DNA of 64,000 bases from the NCBI GenBank assembly GCA_019310785.1, contig JAFDDR010000006.1, positions 19,411 through 83,410 of the forward strand. The letters are read 5' to 3'. The translations under genes and the position numbers were made by a program. The DNA comes from Deltaproteobacteria bacterium (lineage in GTDB: Bacteria > Desulfobacterota > DSM-4660 > Desulfatiglandales > Desulfatiglandaceae). Shown here one piece after another: positions 1 to 9,590 of this stretch (its first letter is position 1; each line of letters opens with the position of its first letter). The notes under the pieces were generated by a model. The model was not told the origin of the DNA. It was given only the letters and a program-made list of their open reading frames with translations, and made no database searches.

Positions 1-1335
1 ATTATCCTGCTAACGGATGGAAAGGATGAGAAGGCCGGTGGTAAATGCAGCTCATGCAGTTCCAATGACGTGATTGACGCCGCAACCACAAAGGCGATTC
101 GCGTACCAATCTACACCATCGGTGTAGGCCCACAGGTTGATGCCCGTGAATTGGGCCGCATGGCCAGCCTTACCGGGGGCCGGAGCCTGTTGGCTTCCTC
201 TTTGGACGAGTTGCCGGGATTTTACCAGACCATCGCAAATCAATTAAAGAACCAGTACCTGATCAAATACATGACCCGGACCCCGAGCGGAGAGCACAGT
301 CTGGTGGTGAAGGCCCTGCACGAAGACACCAAGGCCCAGGATGAAAAGAGGTTCTGGTCCCCGCCGTTGCCGGTCATGCGTGCGCCGACCATCAAAATTG
401 TCGGGCCGAGGTCTGCCGATCAGGTACGTGGAACTGTCACGGTCAGGGTCAGTATCGATCCTGTAGATACAGTGGTTAAGGTCAGATATTATGTGGATGC
501 CGCCCTGAAGGAGGAACGCATAAAAGCCCCTTTTGATACGTTCAAGTGGAATACTGCCGGGCTCTCCGGTGGTCTCCACGTCCTGCGGATAGAGGCTGTG
601 GACGTGAACGGGAAGGTCGGGACTGCCGAGATAACCGCAAAAGTGAAGGCGCCCCCGGCTCTAAAGCCAGGACCGGTCCCTATTGCCGAAGAAACAAAAG
701 GAATAAGGCCCATTATGATCTGGGGCGCTGCATTGATTTTGTTGTTGGCGCTGATTGCCTGTGGGGCCTTGTGGTGGTTTCGTCTGCGACAGAAGGAAGG
801 AATTAAGGCGTCTACTCCAACGGCAGCACAAGAGCATCCATTTGAGATGCCGGAAAGACTCGATGGAGACGAAACTCAATTCATGCCGGACTTCGGGGTA
901 ACTGGAGAGGCCATGGTCAGAGGGGAAAATGGACCTACTCCTTTGGCCACGCTTAAGGTAGTCAAGAGCATGAACCTTGATCCCGGTAAAGTATTTGAGG
1001 TAAATATCGGCACAACAACGATCGGACGAACAAGCGCGAATGATATCTTTATCCCGGACAAACCCGTATCCAGAAAGCACGCGGAGATAACCTTTGACGA
1101 CGGTACTTTTTATATCCGTGATCTCGGCAGCAAGAACGGTACCCAGGTGGATGGCGAAGCTTTATCGTCAGAGCCGGAAGGTCTGAGCAATGGCGCAAAT
1201 ATCCACTTGAGCTCCAAAACGATCCTTGAGTTTAATGTTGTTGTCATTGAAGAAGAGGTTGGTGAAGACGAAATAACAAAAATTTCCAAAGAAGAGATCG
1301 GGGAGGACGATGCAACCAGGGTGTATGATGATTAA
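1..1335 (+). CDS. VWA-domain membrane protein with C-terminal FHA domain (5' end outside window)
   Basis: Frame open from base 1 (IILLTDGKDEKAGG...). VWA-like C-terminal half, Ig-like region, TM segment (IMIWGAALILLLALIACGALWWF), FHA motif (TIGRTSANDIFIPDKPVSRKHAEI...RDLGSKNGT). Confidence 0.9.
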   Translation: MILLTDGKDEKAGGKCSSCSSNDVIDAATTKAIRVPIYTIGVGPQVDARELGRMASLTGGRSLLASSLDELPGFYQTIANQLKNQYLIKYMTRTPSGEHSLVVKALHEDTKAQDEKRFWSPPLPVMRAPTIKIVGPRSADQVRGTVTVRVSIDPVDTVVKVRYYVDAALKEERIKAPFDTFKWNTAGLSGGLHVLRIEAVDVNGKVGTAEITAKVKAPPALKPGPVPIAEETKGIRPIMIWGAALILLLALIACGALWWFRLRQKEGIKASTPTAAQEHPFEMPERLDGDETQFMPDFGVTGEAMVRGENGPTPLATLKVVKSMNLDPGKVFEVNIGTTTIGRTSANDIFIPDKPVSRKHAEITFDDGTFYIRDLGSKNGTQVDGEALSSEPEGLSNGANIHLSSKTILEFNVVVIEEEVGEDEITKISKEEIGEDDATRVYDD

Positions 1336-1342
1336 GCCGGTT

Positions 1343-2107
1343 TCAGCATGCCTCAGCCTGTTTTGTCACTTCACTAATCTGATCCCTGGATCCCAATACA
1401 ACGATAGTATCGGCGTGCTCGATCTGCGCACTGCCGGGAGGATTGTAGGTATAGAACGGGTCACCCCGTTTTCTGATGGCAATAATCAGGATCCCGTATT
1501 TCTTTGGCAGGGATAGTTCCTTTAAAGAGAGCCCACAAAAAGGTGATTCCTTTGACATAACAATCTCAGCCATCTCCGACCTATTATTTTTGTGGCTCAT
1601 CATTTCATCTAAAAATTCGGTTACATGTGGTCGGACCATTTCCGAGACAAGACGCAGTCCGCCGATAAGGTTGGGGGAAACCACCGAATTTGCGCCGCCC
1701 TTGAAAAGTTTTTTGCCAATATTTAACACATCCGCCGTGCGGGCAACTATCCTTACTCGTGGATTGAGTTGACGTGCTGCCATGGTTATATACAGGTTAT
1801 CCTTTTCGCTCGACAGAACCGGAAAAATTCCATATGCATCCCTTATAAACGCCTCTTCCAGGACATCATCATCCGTTGCATCCCCGACAAAGCATTTTAT
1901 TTTAGGCCATTTGGTCCTTGTTCTTTCTATTGCTTCTTCAGAGCTGTCAATAACAAGATATTCACGATAACCCACACCCTCGACATCATTTTCTTTTTCA
2001 GAGGGCTTTTCCCGATAAGATTCGAGTAGTTCGATAATTTGCGTGGCCGTTGCCCCCAGGCCGCAGATTATAATGTGATCCTTTAGTTTTTTGGTCTTTT
2101 TGAGCAA
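1343..2107 (-). CDS. Stand-alone RCK protein (TrkA-N + TrkA-C), no pore domain
   Basis: Rossmann start HIIICGLGATATQIIELL, GDATDDDVLEEAFI, TrkA-C-like C-terminus; no TM segments. Confidence 0.85.
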   Translation of the reverse strand: MLKKTKKLKDHIIICGLGATATQIIELLESYREKPSEKENDVEGVGYREYLVIDSSEEAIERTRTKWPKIKCFVGDATDDDVLEEAFIRDAYGIFPVLSSEKDNLYITMAARQLNPRVRIVARTADVLNIGKKLFKGGANSVVSPNLIGGLRLVSEMVRPHVTEFLDEMMSHKNNRSEMAEIVMSKESPFCGLSLKELSLPKKYGILIIAIRKRGDPFYTYNPPGSAQIEHADTIVVLGSRDQISEVTKQAEAC

Positions 2108-2154
2108 TTGCTAACCTCGTATAAAGTCGCTCTGCGCCTTTTTACCCCTCATTT

Positions 2155-3207
2155 TCACTGTGCGATTTTTCGCAGGGTGAAAACCTTGTCCATAGGCCCC
2201 ATACCAATGAGAACATCGCCTGCTTCGATTTTTTGCCCTGCGTCCGGGTTCTGGATGAATTCGCCAATGCCTCCTTTTCTCACAGCCACAATAAGAAGTC
2301 CGGTTTTTTCCGGTATTCGTGCCTCCCTTAGCGTTGTTCCTGAAAATACAGAGCCAGGCGAAATAGTTACTTCTTCAATACGCATGACGGCACGGTCATC
2401 TTTAAGCATACGGTCTAAGAACGTAGTCACCGACGGCCGGAACATTTCGGAGATCATTCTCCGGCTGCTGATGCGCTCGGGTGAGATCACACAGTCCGCG
2501 CCCGCACTTCTTATCTTGGGGGCCATCTTTTTGAAATGCTCCACCTTTGCCCCTATTCTGAACCGCTTAGCGTTCTCCTTTCTATATTGGCTCAGGGACA
2601 TGACTACAAACAGGTTATCCTTTTCATCGGGAAGGGCCGCCATAATACCTGCCGCATGTTTAAGTCCGGCCTGTTCCATAATCTCATCCTGGGTGGAATC
2701 GCCCTGTATGTACAAGAGATCGCCAAATTCCGTCAGAACCTCCCTGATCCGTTCTTCCGATCTTTCAATGACCACAAAGGGCCGTACCGTTGCCTTCAGT
2801 TCCTGCATCATATAGACGCCGGCCCGGCCAGCTCCACAGATAATATAATGGTAGCGCAGGGTCGAGATGAGTTTTTGCATTCTTTTCCGGCGTCTCTCAC
2901 TGATCATGTCACCGGAAACCACGTATTCGGTTATGACACCCATAACATAGAGGAGGGAGCCTATACCAAACAGAATAAGCAGAATAGCAAATAATTCAAC
3001 AAGATAGAGGTTACCCCCTTCAGATATATTATTGTGGGGGGTTAGATCGCCGTACCCGACGGTTGTCAAGGTAATGACAGTAAGGTAAAGGGAGTCAATA
3101 AAAGAGAGATGATCAAGGAGGATGTAAAATCCGACAGTACCGATTGAAAAAATAAGAACAATAAGGATGAGTGCTTTGCCTATTCTTCTGCGTATCAGAA
3201 TATCCAT
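2155..3207 (-). CDS. Two-TM potassium channel with C-terminal RCK domains
   Basis: Selectivity filter TLTTVGYGDLTP, two TM helices, HYIICGAGRAGVYMMQEL Rossmann fold, TrkA-C. Confidence 0.92.
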   Translation of the reverse strand: MDILIRRRIGKALILIVLIFSIGTVGFYILLDHLSFIDSLYLTVITLTTVGYGDLTPHNNISEGGNLYLVELFAILLILFGIGSLLYVMGVITEYVVSGDMISERRRKRMQKLISTLRYHYIICGAGRAGVYMMQELKATVRPFVVIERSEERIREVLTEFGDLLYIQGDSTQDEIMEQAGLKHAAGIMAALPDEKDNLFVVMSLSQYRKENAKRFRIGAKVEHFKKMAPKIRSAGADCVISPERISSRRMISEMFRPSVTTFLDRMLKDDRAVMRIEEVTISPGSVFSGTTLREARIPEKTGLLIVAVRKGGIGEFIQNPDAGQKIEAGDVLIGMGPMDKVFTLRKIAQ

Positions 3208-3476
3208 TCCAGTGCTGTCCGGGATAAAATTATTCTTATTTGATGAGGTGTGCGCTCAAGGTCATTAACCCTTGAACCTGCATTATTTTTAGTGATTATA
3301 GTACGATAAGGATACAAAAACATCAACAGTTTTCTCTATATGCCCTAAATCGATATTTTTTATTGCAATTTTTTCTCCAGGTCTTATTTTATAAAATGGT
3401 GTTGCAGTTTTTTGAAGAAAGTCGTAACCTTTTGTTAAACGGTGTTTCTTTAGTATTTACGGAATGGAGAATCAAA

Positions 3477-3695
3477 ATGCCCATTTATGAGTTAAAGTGC
3501 AAAAAATGCGGGAATGTTTTTGAGTTCCTGTGTTTTCACAGTAGTGATGAAGCTACCGCCACATGCCCATCATGCGGAGGAAGCAAAACCGAAAAGCTCT
3601 TATCCACTTTTTCATCTGCCTCGTCCGGTTCGAGCAAAGGATTCGGGAGCGGCCTGGCTTCAGCGTCCTGCTCGCCATCAGGAGGGTTTTCCTGA
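3477..3695 (+). CDS. FmdB-family zinc-ribbon protein
   Basis: MPIYELKCKKCGNVFEFL...CPSCGG; start set at internal ATG 3477 of the supplied ORF. Confidence 0.88.
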   Translation: MPIYELKCKKCGNVFEFLCFHSSDEATATCPSCGGSKTEKLLSTFSSASSGSSKGFGSGLASASCSPSGGFS

Positions 3696-3821
3696 GCCGG
3701 TTAAACTTGCAGCCGTGCGCTGCACCGTGTATTTTTTCACAAAAAAAGGGAATTTAAGTGGGAACAATAGAGTTCTAAATTAATGATAAAAGAAGAAAAA
3801 AGAAAGGAAAAGGAGGGGTCC

Positions 3822-3989
3822 ATGAGCATATGGGTTTTTGTTGTGATTATTGCAGTCTGGTTCCTTTTGCAGACATACATACTGCCTAAATTTGGAATTT
3901 CCACATGACTGAGAAACAATTGCCAGTTAGGCAATGCAAATGAACATATAAAAGAGCCTTATAACAAATCCGATATTTCAATACGTTAG
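3822..3989 (+). CDS. Candidate small membrane selenoprotein (Sec at TGA 3906-3908)
   Basis: Strong SD AAGGAGGGG before ATG 3822. MSIWVFVVIIAVWFLLQTYILPKFGIST-U-LRNNCQLGNANEHIKEPYNKSDISIR, stop TAG 3987-3989. Hairpin ATTGCC-AGTTA-GGCAAT at 3919-3935, loop starting 17 nt after the TGA. Confidence 0.55.
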
Positions 3990-4075
3990 CTATATTATAT
4001 TAGATATAACTTTAAGATTCTGCCAACCCCGTCACCCGCAATTCGATTGCTCGGTAATTTCCTTGTTTCGTATTT

Positions 4076-5728
4076 TCATCCCTCTGCCCTTCGCTCCTCT
4101 TCGCTCCGGATTTCCCGCCTCAGGAGTTTCCCTACTTTGGACTTGGGTAGCATGTCCCTGAATTCTATATACTGGGGGATTTTATAAGCGACAAGTTTTT
4201 CCCTGCACCACTTGATCAGATCATAGCCCGTAATACCCTTTACATCCTCCTTAAGGACCACAAATGCCTTGATTCGCTCCCCCACCCTGGGATCGGGAAT
4301 GCCCACCACGCAACTACCAATAACGGCAGGATGCTCTTGAAGGACAGACTCTATCTCGGATGACGATATCCTGTATCCTTTATGTTTGATTGTATCTACT
4401 GTGCGGTCAACAAAATAAAGGTGCCCTGCCTCATCCATGGATATGATATCTGCTGTTCGATAATATCGAAGTCCGTCCATCTCCACAAAGGCGGCCTCGG
4501 TCTCTTCAGGCTTGTTCCAGTACTCCCTGACCATTCGTTCCGAGTGGACAAGAAGTTCACCGGGCATATTCAGGGGAAGTGGTTCAAGGGTTTCGGAATC
4601 AACAATCTTGATCTTTTTGCTCGGAACGGTCTTCCCTATGCTTTTCAGGGGGTTATCTTCATCTATCGGACACATTGAAACACCGCCGCATGTCTCGGTG
4701 GCCCCATAACCCTGGTAGATGGGTTTATTGAATTTTTTTCGCCACCGCTGGTTGATCTCCACGGGCAGGACATCCCCGCCATTAAAACAGTATTCGAGCG
4801 AACTCAAATCATAAAGGTCGATCCGGTCGTGTTCGAGGATCATCCTGTAGAGCGTGGGAACCCCTATGAGGGTTTTAGCCTTATAGCGCTGGACAGAATC
4901 AAAAATGGCGTCCAGGTTAACCTTTGGCATAAGAATAATGCTCCCTCCCACTAAGAGGACACTCAAGGCAGTGGTCTGGCCCAGAATGTGAAAGAGTGGT
5001 GAAGAGCCGATCACAACATTATCAGAGGGGGGGAAAAGAGGTTCACATATGGTGATCTGCTCTAATGCCGATTCTAAGTAAAGGCCGTGGGAAATGGGAA
5101 CGCCTTTTGGAAATTTTGTTGTACCTCCGGTATAAAGGATTTCCGCTGTATCGGTTTCTTCCTTTTTTAATATGGGGAGGTGAGAATTGTGATTGCCGGA
5201 ATTTAACATTTTTTTGAATGAAAGGGTGTTGTCCTCCTTCGCAACCTTACCCTTTGGTACCCTGTCAAAGGCCCAGCCAAAAAGGCGTTTCCACCACGGC
5301 AGTATATCGGTAAGCCTCGTGACAATGGCCTTTTTGAAACCTGTTTCGGGAAATACCTGTTTTACATATCCATAGTTCGTATCAGAACAGACGATATATT
5401 TAGCCTCGCTGTCGTTTGCAATATACTGTAGATCATGTGCCGTGTAGATTGGCGTTATGGGAACAGCAACGGCACCCGCTCTCTGAATACCTAACCAGGC
5501 GATTACCCACTGAACACTGTTGGGGACATATATGACAATCCTGTCCCCACACTCAACCCCCTGGGCACTTAAAGAGAAGGCGAAGCGTTCTGCAAGTTTT
5601 ACGACCCTGTTGTAACTGAAGCGGGTGCCCAAATAGATAATTGCGGTTTTGCTGCCATGTTTTTCTGCGGCAGAATCAAAGGCATTGTAGATGTTATCTA
5701 AAGCGTCTTTATCGGTCATATCTTCCAT
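4076..5728 (-). CDS. AMP-dependent acyl-CoA synthetase/ligase
   Basis: AEILYTGGTTKFPKGVPISH, YQGYGATETCG, YYRTADI, C-terminal PKSKVGKLLRREIR. Confidence 0.93.
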   Translation of the reverse strand: MEDMTDKDALDNIYNAFDSAAEKHGSKTAIIYLGTRFSYNRVVKLAERFAFSLSAQGVECGDRIVIYVPNSVQWVIAWLGIQRAGAVAVPITPIYTAHDLQYIANDSEAKYIVCSDTNYGYVKQVFPETGFKKAIVTRLTDILPWWKRLFGWAFDRVPKGKVAKEDNTLSFKKMLNSGNHNSHLPILKKEETDTAEILYTGGTTKFPKGVPISHGLYLESALEQITICEPLFPPSDNVVIGSSPLFHILGQTTALSVLLVGGSIILMPKVNLDAIFDSVQRYKAKTLIGVPTLYRMILEHDRIDLYDLSSLEYCFNGGDVLPVEINQRWRKKFNKPIYQGYGATETCGGVSMCPIDEDNPLKSIGKTVPSKKIKIVDSETLEPLPLNMPGELLVHSERMVREYWNKPEETEAAFVEMDGLRYYRTADIISMDEAGHLYFVDRTVDTIKHKGYRISSSEIESVLQEHPAVIGSCVVGIPDPRVGERIKAFVVLKEDVKGITGYDLIKWCREKLVAYKIPQYIEFRDMLPKSKVGKLLRREIRSEEERRAEG

Positions 5729-5885
5729 GGATTATTAAAAGAGAGTTTGTTGTAATATGGTACATTATCTTTAGTGATTTTCTGATGGTGTTGCTGAAAG
5801 AAACTTGAAGCTGGAAACTCAGTAACCCAATAAAAGGTGAAAATCCCTTCGAGTTTCAAGTATCGAGTTTCAAGTTTCACTTACA

Positions 5886-6638
5886 TTAAACCCCAAAATA
5901 GGCCGCCTTTACCTCCGGGTTATCCATCAGTTCGGAGCCGGTGCCTGCTAATGTCAACATCCCGTTTTCAATAATATATCCGTAATCTATCATAGGTAAT
6001 ACGGGCCTGGCGAATTGCTCGCTCAAAAGGACCGTAATACCTGAATCATTCCTGAGACCCTTTATGGCTTCAACCAACAAAGTCTGCATCATTGGACTGA
6101 GGCCCAAGAGGGGTTCATCTAACAAAAGCAGTTTTGGCATTACAACCAGGGCCATGCCGACAGACAGCATTTGCTGTTCGCCACCGCTGAGGAAACCCGC
6201 CTTTCTGGATTTCAAATTAACCAGGGCCGGGAAGAGTTCAAAGACAGACTCAATCATCTCCTTCACCTGAGCGTTCTTCCTCAAGTAGCCGGCCATTTTC
6301 AGGTTTTCAAAAACAGTGCTTTCCGGGAAAATCGGATGCCGCTCCCGGCACAGTACGATACCTTTTTTTACTCTCTCGTGTGGCTGGGTATCAATGATAT
6401 TTTCCCCTTTGAAGATAATATCGCCATATACGGTAATCCGTTCTCCCCCTCTCCTCTTTTCCTTGATACGCATGTCGATAATGAGACCGGAAAGTGTGTT
6501 CATGAGTGTGGTTTTACCGGCGCTGTTGGATCCTATGATACCTACAATCCGACCTTCCTGAACATCCATACTGAAATCGTTCAGGGCTAAGGCGTTTTCA
6601 AAAAAGACCATTAGATTTTTAACCGAAAGCATAATCAT
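5886..6638 (-). CDS. livF: Liv-type ABC transporter ATP-binding protein (LivF-like)
   Basis: Walker A GSNSAGKTT, signature LSGGEQQM, Walker B LLLLDEP. Confidence 0.9.
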   Translation of the reverse strand: MIMLSVKNLMVFFENALALNDFSMDVQEGRIVGIIGSNSAGKTTLMNTLSGLIIDMRIKEKRRGGERITVYGDIIFKGENIIDTQPHERVKKGIVLCRERHPIFPESTVFENLKMAGYLRKNAQVKEMIESVFELFPALVNLKSRKAGFLSGGEQQMLSVGMALVVMPKLLLLDEPLLGLSPMMQTLLVEAIKGLRNDSGITVLLSEQFARPVLPMIDYGYIIENGMLTLAGTGSELMDNPEVKAAYFGV

Positions 6639-6640
6639 CC

Positions 6641-7399
6641 TTATTCTGTTTCGCTCCCTAAGTATGCCTTTTTGACCTGCTCACTTTCCATAACCTCAGT
6701 TCCTGCTCCTTCTGCTATCTTCTGGCCGTAATTCAGGACCATGATCCGGTCGGCAATACGAAACAGTTCCTTGAGGCGGTGTTCGATCATTATAATGGTC
6801 TTTCCCTGGAACCTGAGTTTTTCAATAATGGGCACAATACTTGCGACTTCTGCCAGGCTAAGGCCTGAAAAAAGTTCATCTAAAATGACGAGTTCGGGAC
6901 GCAGGGCCATGCTTTTGGCCAATTCAAGCCTTTTAAGATAACCCTGAGGAAGGGCATCGGCTTTTTTATAGGCGACATGTGAATCTCGCTCAAACCCCAC
7001 CTCTTCCAACAGGTCGAGGGCCACTGCATCCCGGTCTCCATATTTTCCACCCGCTAATTTTTTTACCCTCGGGGAATAAAGCGGAATAATCATATTCTTG
7101 AAGGCAGGGAGTTGGTAAAAAGGCCTGACCATCTGAAATGTCCGTGCAATACCGAGGCTTACTATCTTATAAGGCGCTAATCCCGTAATTTTTTTACCCT
7201 TGAATTCTATTCTTCCCGAATTAGGCTTTACAAACCCGGTAATAAGGTTAACCAGGGTGGTTTTCCCTGAACCATTGGGTCCGATAATACCTAAGAGTTC
7301 GCCTTCTTTAAGCTCAAAGCTGACATTTGAGACGGCCATAACACCGCCAAATGATTTGGTCAGATTCGAAACCTTGAGTAATGAGGATGACTGATTCAT
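6641..7399 (-). CDS. livG: Liv-type ABC transporter ATP-binding protein (LivG-like)
   Basis: Walker A GPNGSGKTT, LVNLITGFVKPNSG, IARTFQMVRPF; adjacent to livF/livM. Confidence 0.9.
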   Translation of the reverse strand: MNQSSSLLKVSNLTKSFGGVMAVSNVSFELKEGELLGIIGPNGSGKTTLVNLITGFVKPNSGRIEFKGKKITGLAPYKIVSLGIARTFQMVRPFYQLPAFKNMIIPLYSPRVKKLAGGKYGDRDAVALDLLEEVGFERDSHVAYKKADALPQGYLKRLELAKSMALRPELVILDELFSGLSLAEVASIVPIIEKLRFQGKTIIMIEHRLKELFRIADRIMVLNYGQKIAEGAGTEVMESEQVKKAYLGSETE

Positions 7400-8397
7400 T
7401 CTACCTCAACCCATCTTTCAAATTGATGATACTTTCTCTGGATATAGTGGAAAATACCTTCAGGCAGCATAACCACAAAAATAACCAGAAAAAGCCCGTA
7501 GAACACGATTCTGAGTGCGCCTAAGGCCCGAAGGAGTTCTGATAAAGGGACCAGGATGAAAGCACCTAACAATGGTCCTGCAAAGGTTCCCGTGCCGCCC
7601 ACTACTGCTGCCGCTATGGGCATAATGGCATAGTCAAGGGCAAATCCGGGCATGCCGGCAAACATATCCACGTGGGTCCCGAATGCCCCTGCAAAAGAAC
7701 CGACAGCGGCCGCTAAGAAAAGGACCTGAGTCTTATACCAGTATATATTGATCCCCGCGTTCATCACTGAGCGGTCATTGTCATTAATACCTTTGATGAT
7801 CAACCCATAGTCTGAATCCATAATTCTTCGAAAACCGAACAACGAGGCCAGGACCGCCAGTTGGATCACATAAAGGGCGGTCAATTGGTTTGGAAAAGGG
7901 GTAAGGCCGGTAAGGCCCTCTGTACCCCCCAATATACGAGTCGCCTCCACAAGTCTTGAAAACATAAGGGGAAGGACCAGGGTCACCATGGCAAAATAGA
8001 TTCCCCTCAGCCTCAGCACCGGAAGAAGCGCAACCGTACCCAGGATGCCTCCCCCGATCGTGGCAACCGGTATGGTAAACAGGGGAGACCAGCCCCAATA
8101 ATAGTTCAGCACACCTGCAACATATGACCCGATTCCAAAAAACAGGGATTGCCCCAATGAGACAAGTCCTGCTGATATGAGCATGTCCCAGCTAATGGCT
8201 AAGAGGGCATAGATGGCCGTAGAAATAATGATTTCCTGCCAGTAGGGGCTGAACAGGGGAGTAACGCATAACAGGAACAGCACAGGGACTGCCCTTGGCG
8301 CCAGGAGATAAAGCATTTCACGGTAGGAAGACAGGGCAAAAATATCTTTTGAGCGGGCGTTAATTCCCCTGTCAATTCTTTCTTTGCGCTTTTTCAT
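7396..8397 (-). CDS. livM: Liv-type ABC transporter permease (LivM-like)
   Basis: Multi-TM; GLVSLGQSLFFGIGSYVAGVL and PIAAAVVGGTGTFAGPLLGAF typical of LivM. Confidence 0.9.
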   Translation of the reverse strand: MKKRKERIDRGINARSKDIFALSSYREMLYLLAPRAVPVLFLLCVTPLFSPYWQEIIISTAIYALLAISWDMLISAGLVSLGQSLFFGIGSYVAGVLNYYWGWSPLFTIPVATIGGGILGTVALLPVLRLRGIYFAMVTLVLPLMFSRLVEATRILGGTEGLTGLTPFPNQLTALYVIQLAVLASLFGFRRIMDSDYGLIIKGINDNDRSVMNAGINIYWYKTQVLFLAAAVGSFAGAFGTHVDMFAGMPGFALDYAIMPIAAAVVGGTGTFAGPLLGAFILVPLSELLRALGALRIVFYGLFLVIFVVMLPEGIFHYIQRKYHQFERWVEVE

Positions 8398-8443
8398 AAT
8401 CCTAACAATCTGCGGTCATCTGCGTCCAATAAATGAAAACTCC

Positions 8444-9316
8444 TTAAATTCTTTCTTCAAGTTCCTTTTGATGACTGAACAGCCCCGAGGGCTTGATGAC
8501 CAGCACTATGGCAATGGCAATGAGACTTACCAGCATCATCCAGTGCGGTTCAAGATAATTAGCCGTAAAGGTCTGTGCAAAACCAATCAAGACACTGGCA
8601 ACCAGGATCCCCACCGTACTGCCAAGGCCTCCCACGATGCAGACTGCTAAGGCATTTATTAATACCTCGTAACCCCCTTCTACGGCAATCGTACCCAATG
8701 GCAGTATCACAATGGCTGCTACCGCGGCAAGCCCGGCCCCAAAGGCCATGCTCAAGGCTCCGATTCGATCGGAGTCAATGCCAAAGGTGAGCGCCGTCCT
8801 TTCGTCCTGGGCAATTGAGCGAAAGGCCAATCCGGTTTTTGTGTGATGGGTAAACAGATAAAGAAACAGGGTTAACCCCACTGCAATCAGGGCGATGAAT
8901 ATCCGCTGAAGGTCCACATATACATCTCCAATGGCAATGCTGCCGTCATAAAAAACAGGGAGTGTATACCGAAAACCAACAAAATCGAAATATCTGAACA
9001 GCTCCATAATAGCTAATCCGAGTCCGAAAGTTGCCATGACTTCGGATATGGCAAGTCCTTTTATCCTCAAAATGATCAGGTAATAGGTCAGCAGACCGAG
9101 AACCGCGGACAAAAGAATAGAGATAAGTACACAAAGCACATAAGGAAGGCCGAGGCTGTTCAGAAAGATCCATGTCATGAAACCTGAAAAGACATAGACG
9201 GACCCATAGGCAAAATTGGCCACCCCGCTTATACCAAATGTCAGGTTAAAGCCTAAGGCAACAAGGGCCAGGATAGAACTGTTTATAAAGCCGTAAATGA
9301 GTGTTCCAAGAAGCAT
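8444..9316 (-). CDS. livH: Liv-type ABC transporter permease (LivH-like)
   Basis: Multi-TM; GFNLTFGISGVANFAYGSVYVFSGF and ALAVCIVGGLGSTVGILVAS. Confidence 0.9.
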   Translation of the reverse strand: MLLGTLIYGFINSSILALVALGFNLTFGISGVANFAYGSVYVFSGFMTWIFLNSLGLPYVLCVLISILLSAVLGLLTYYLIILRIKGLAISEVMATFGLGLAIMELFRYFDFVGFRYTLPVFYDGSIAIGDVYVDLQRIFIALIAVGLTLFLYLFTHHTKTGLAFRSIAQDERTALTFGIDSDRIGALSMAFGAGLAAVAAIVILPLGTIAVEGGYEVLINALAVCIVGGLGSTVGILVASVLIGFAQTFTANYLEPHWMMLVSLIAIAIVLVIKPSGLFSHQKELEERI

Positions 9317-9436
9317 GGAAAATGCCTGTACACTTGTTATTAATGGATTGGTTTTCCGGATGCCCGTCTAAGCGGGCATCCACGTATTCTACTCGAATTA
9401 ATTGAAAATTTCCTGTTACACCTTAGATCCTTTGTT

Positions 9437-9492
9437 ATACTTTAGCTCTTTGCAAGGGTGAGGCATTTTTCAAGGCAATATCTAAACCTGGC
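9437..9492. repeat. Dispersed repeat family D, copy 1
   Basis: 56-bp match to the reverse complement of 56807-56862. Confidence 0.92.
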
Positions 9493-9590
9493 GTATGAAT
9501 GTGGCCGATTTTCAGGTTTCTGCGAAAATATGTCCCAAATACCAGGCCAATATTACTCAATTTATCAAACAGCTAAAATATTGTGATCCT

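Noticed and set aside
2108-2815. 235-aa + strand ORF
   Set aside because: Antisense shadow of the K+ channel gene.
3477-3704. Possible UGA read-through at the end of the FmdB-like gene (GGFS-UGA-AG-stop)
   Set aside because: Only two further codons before TAA; the protein ends naturally in a Gly/Ser-rich tail.
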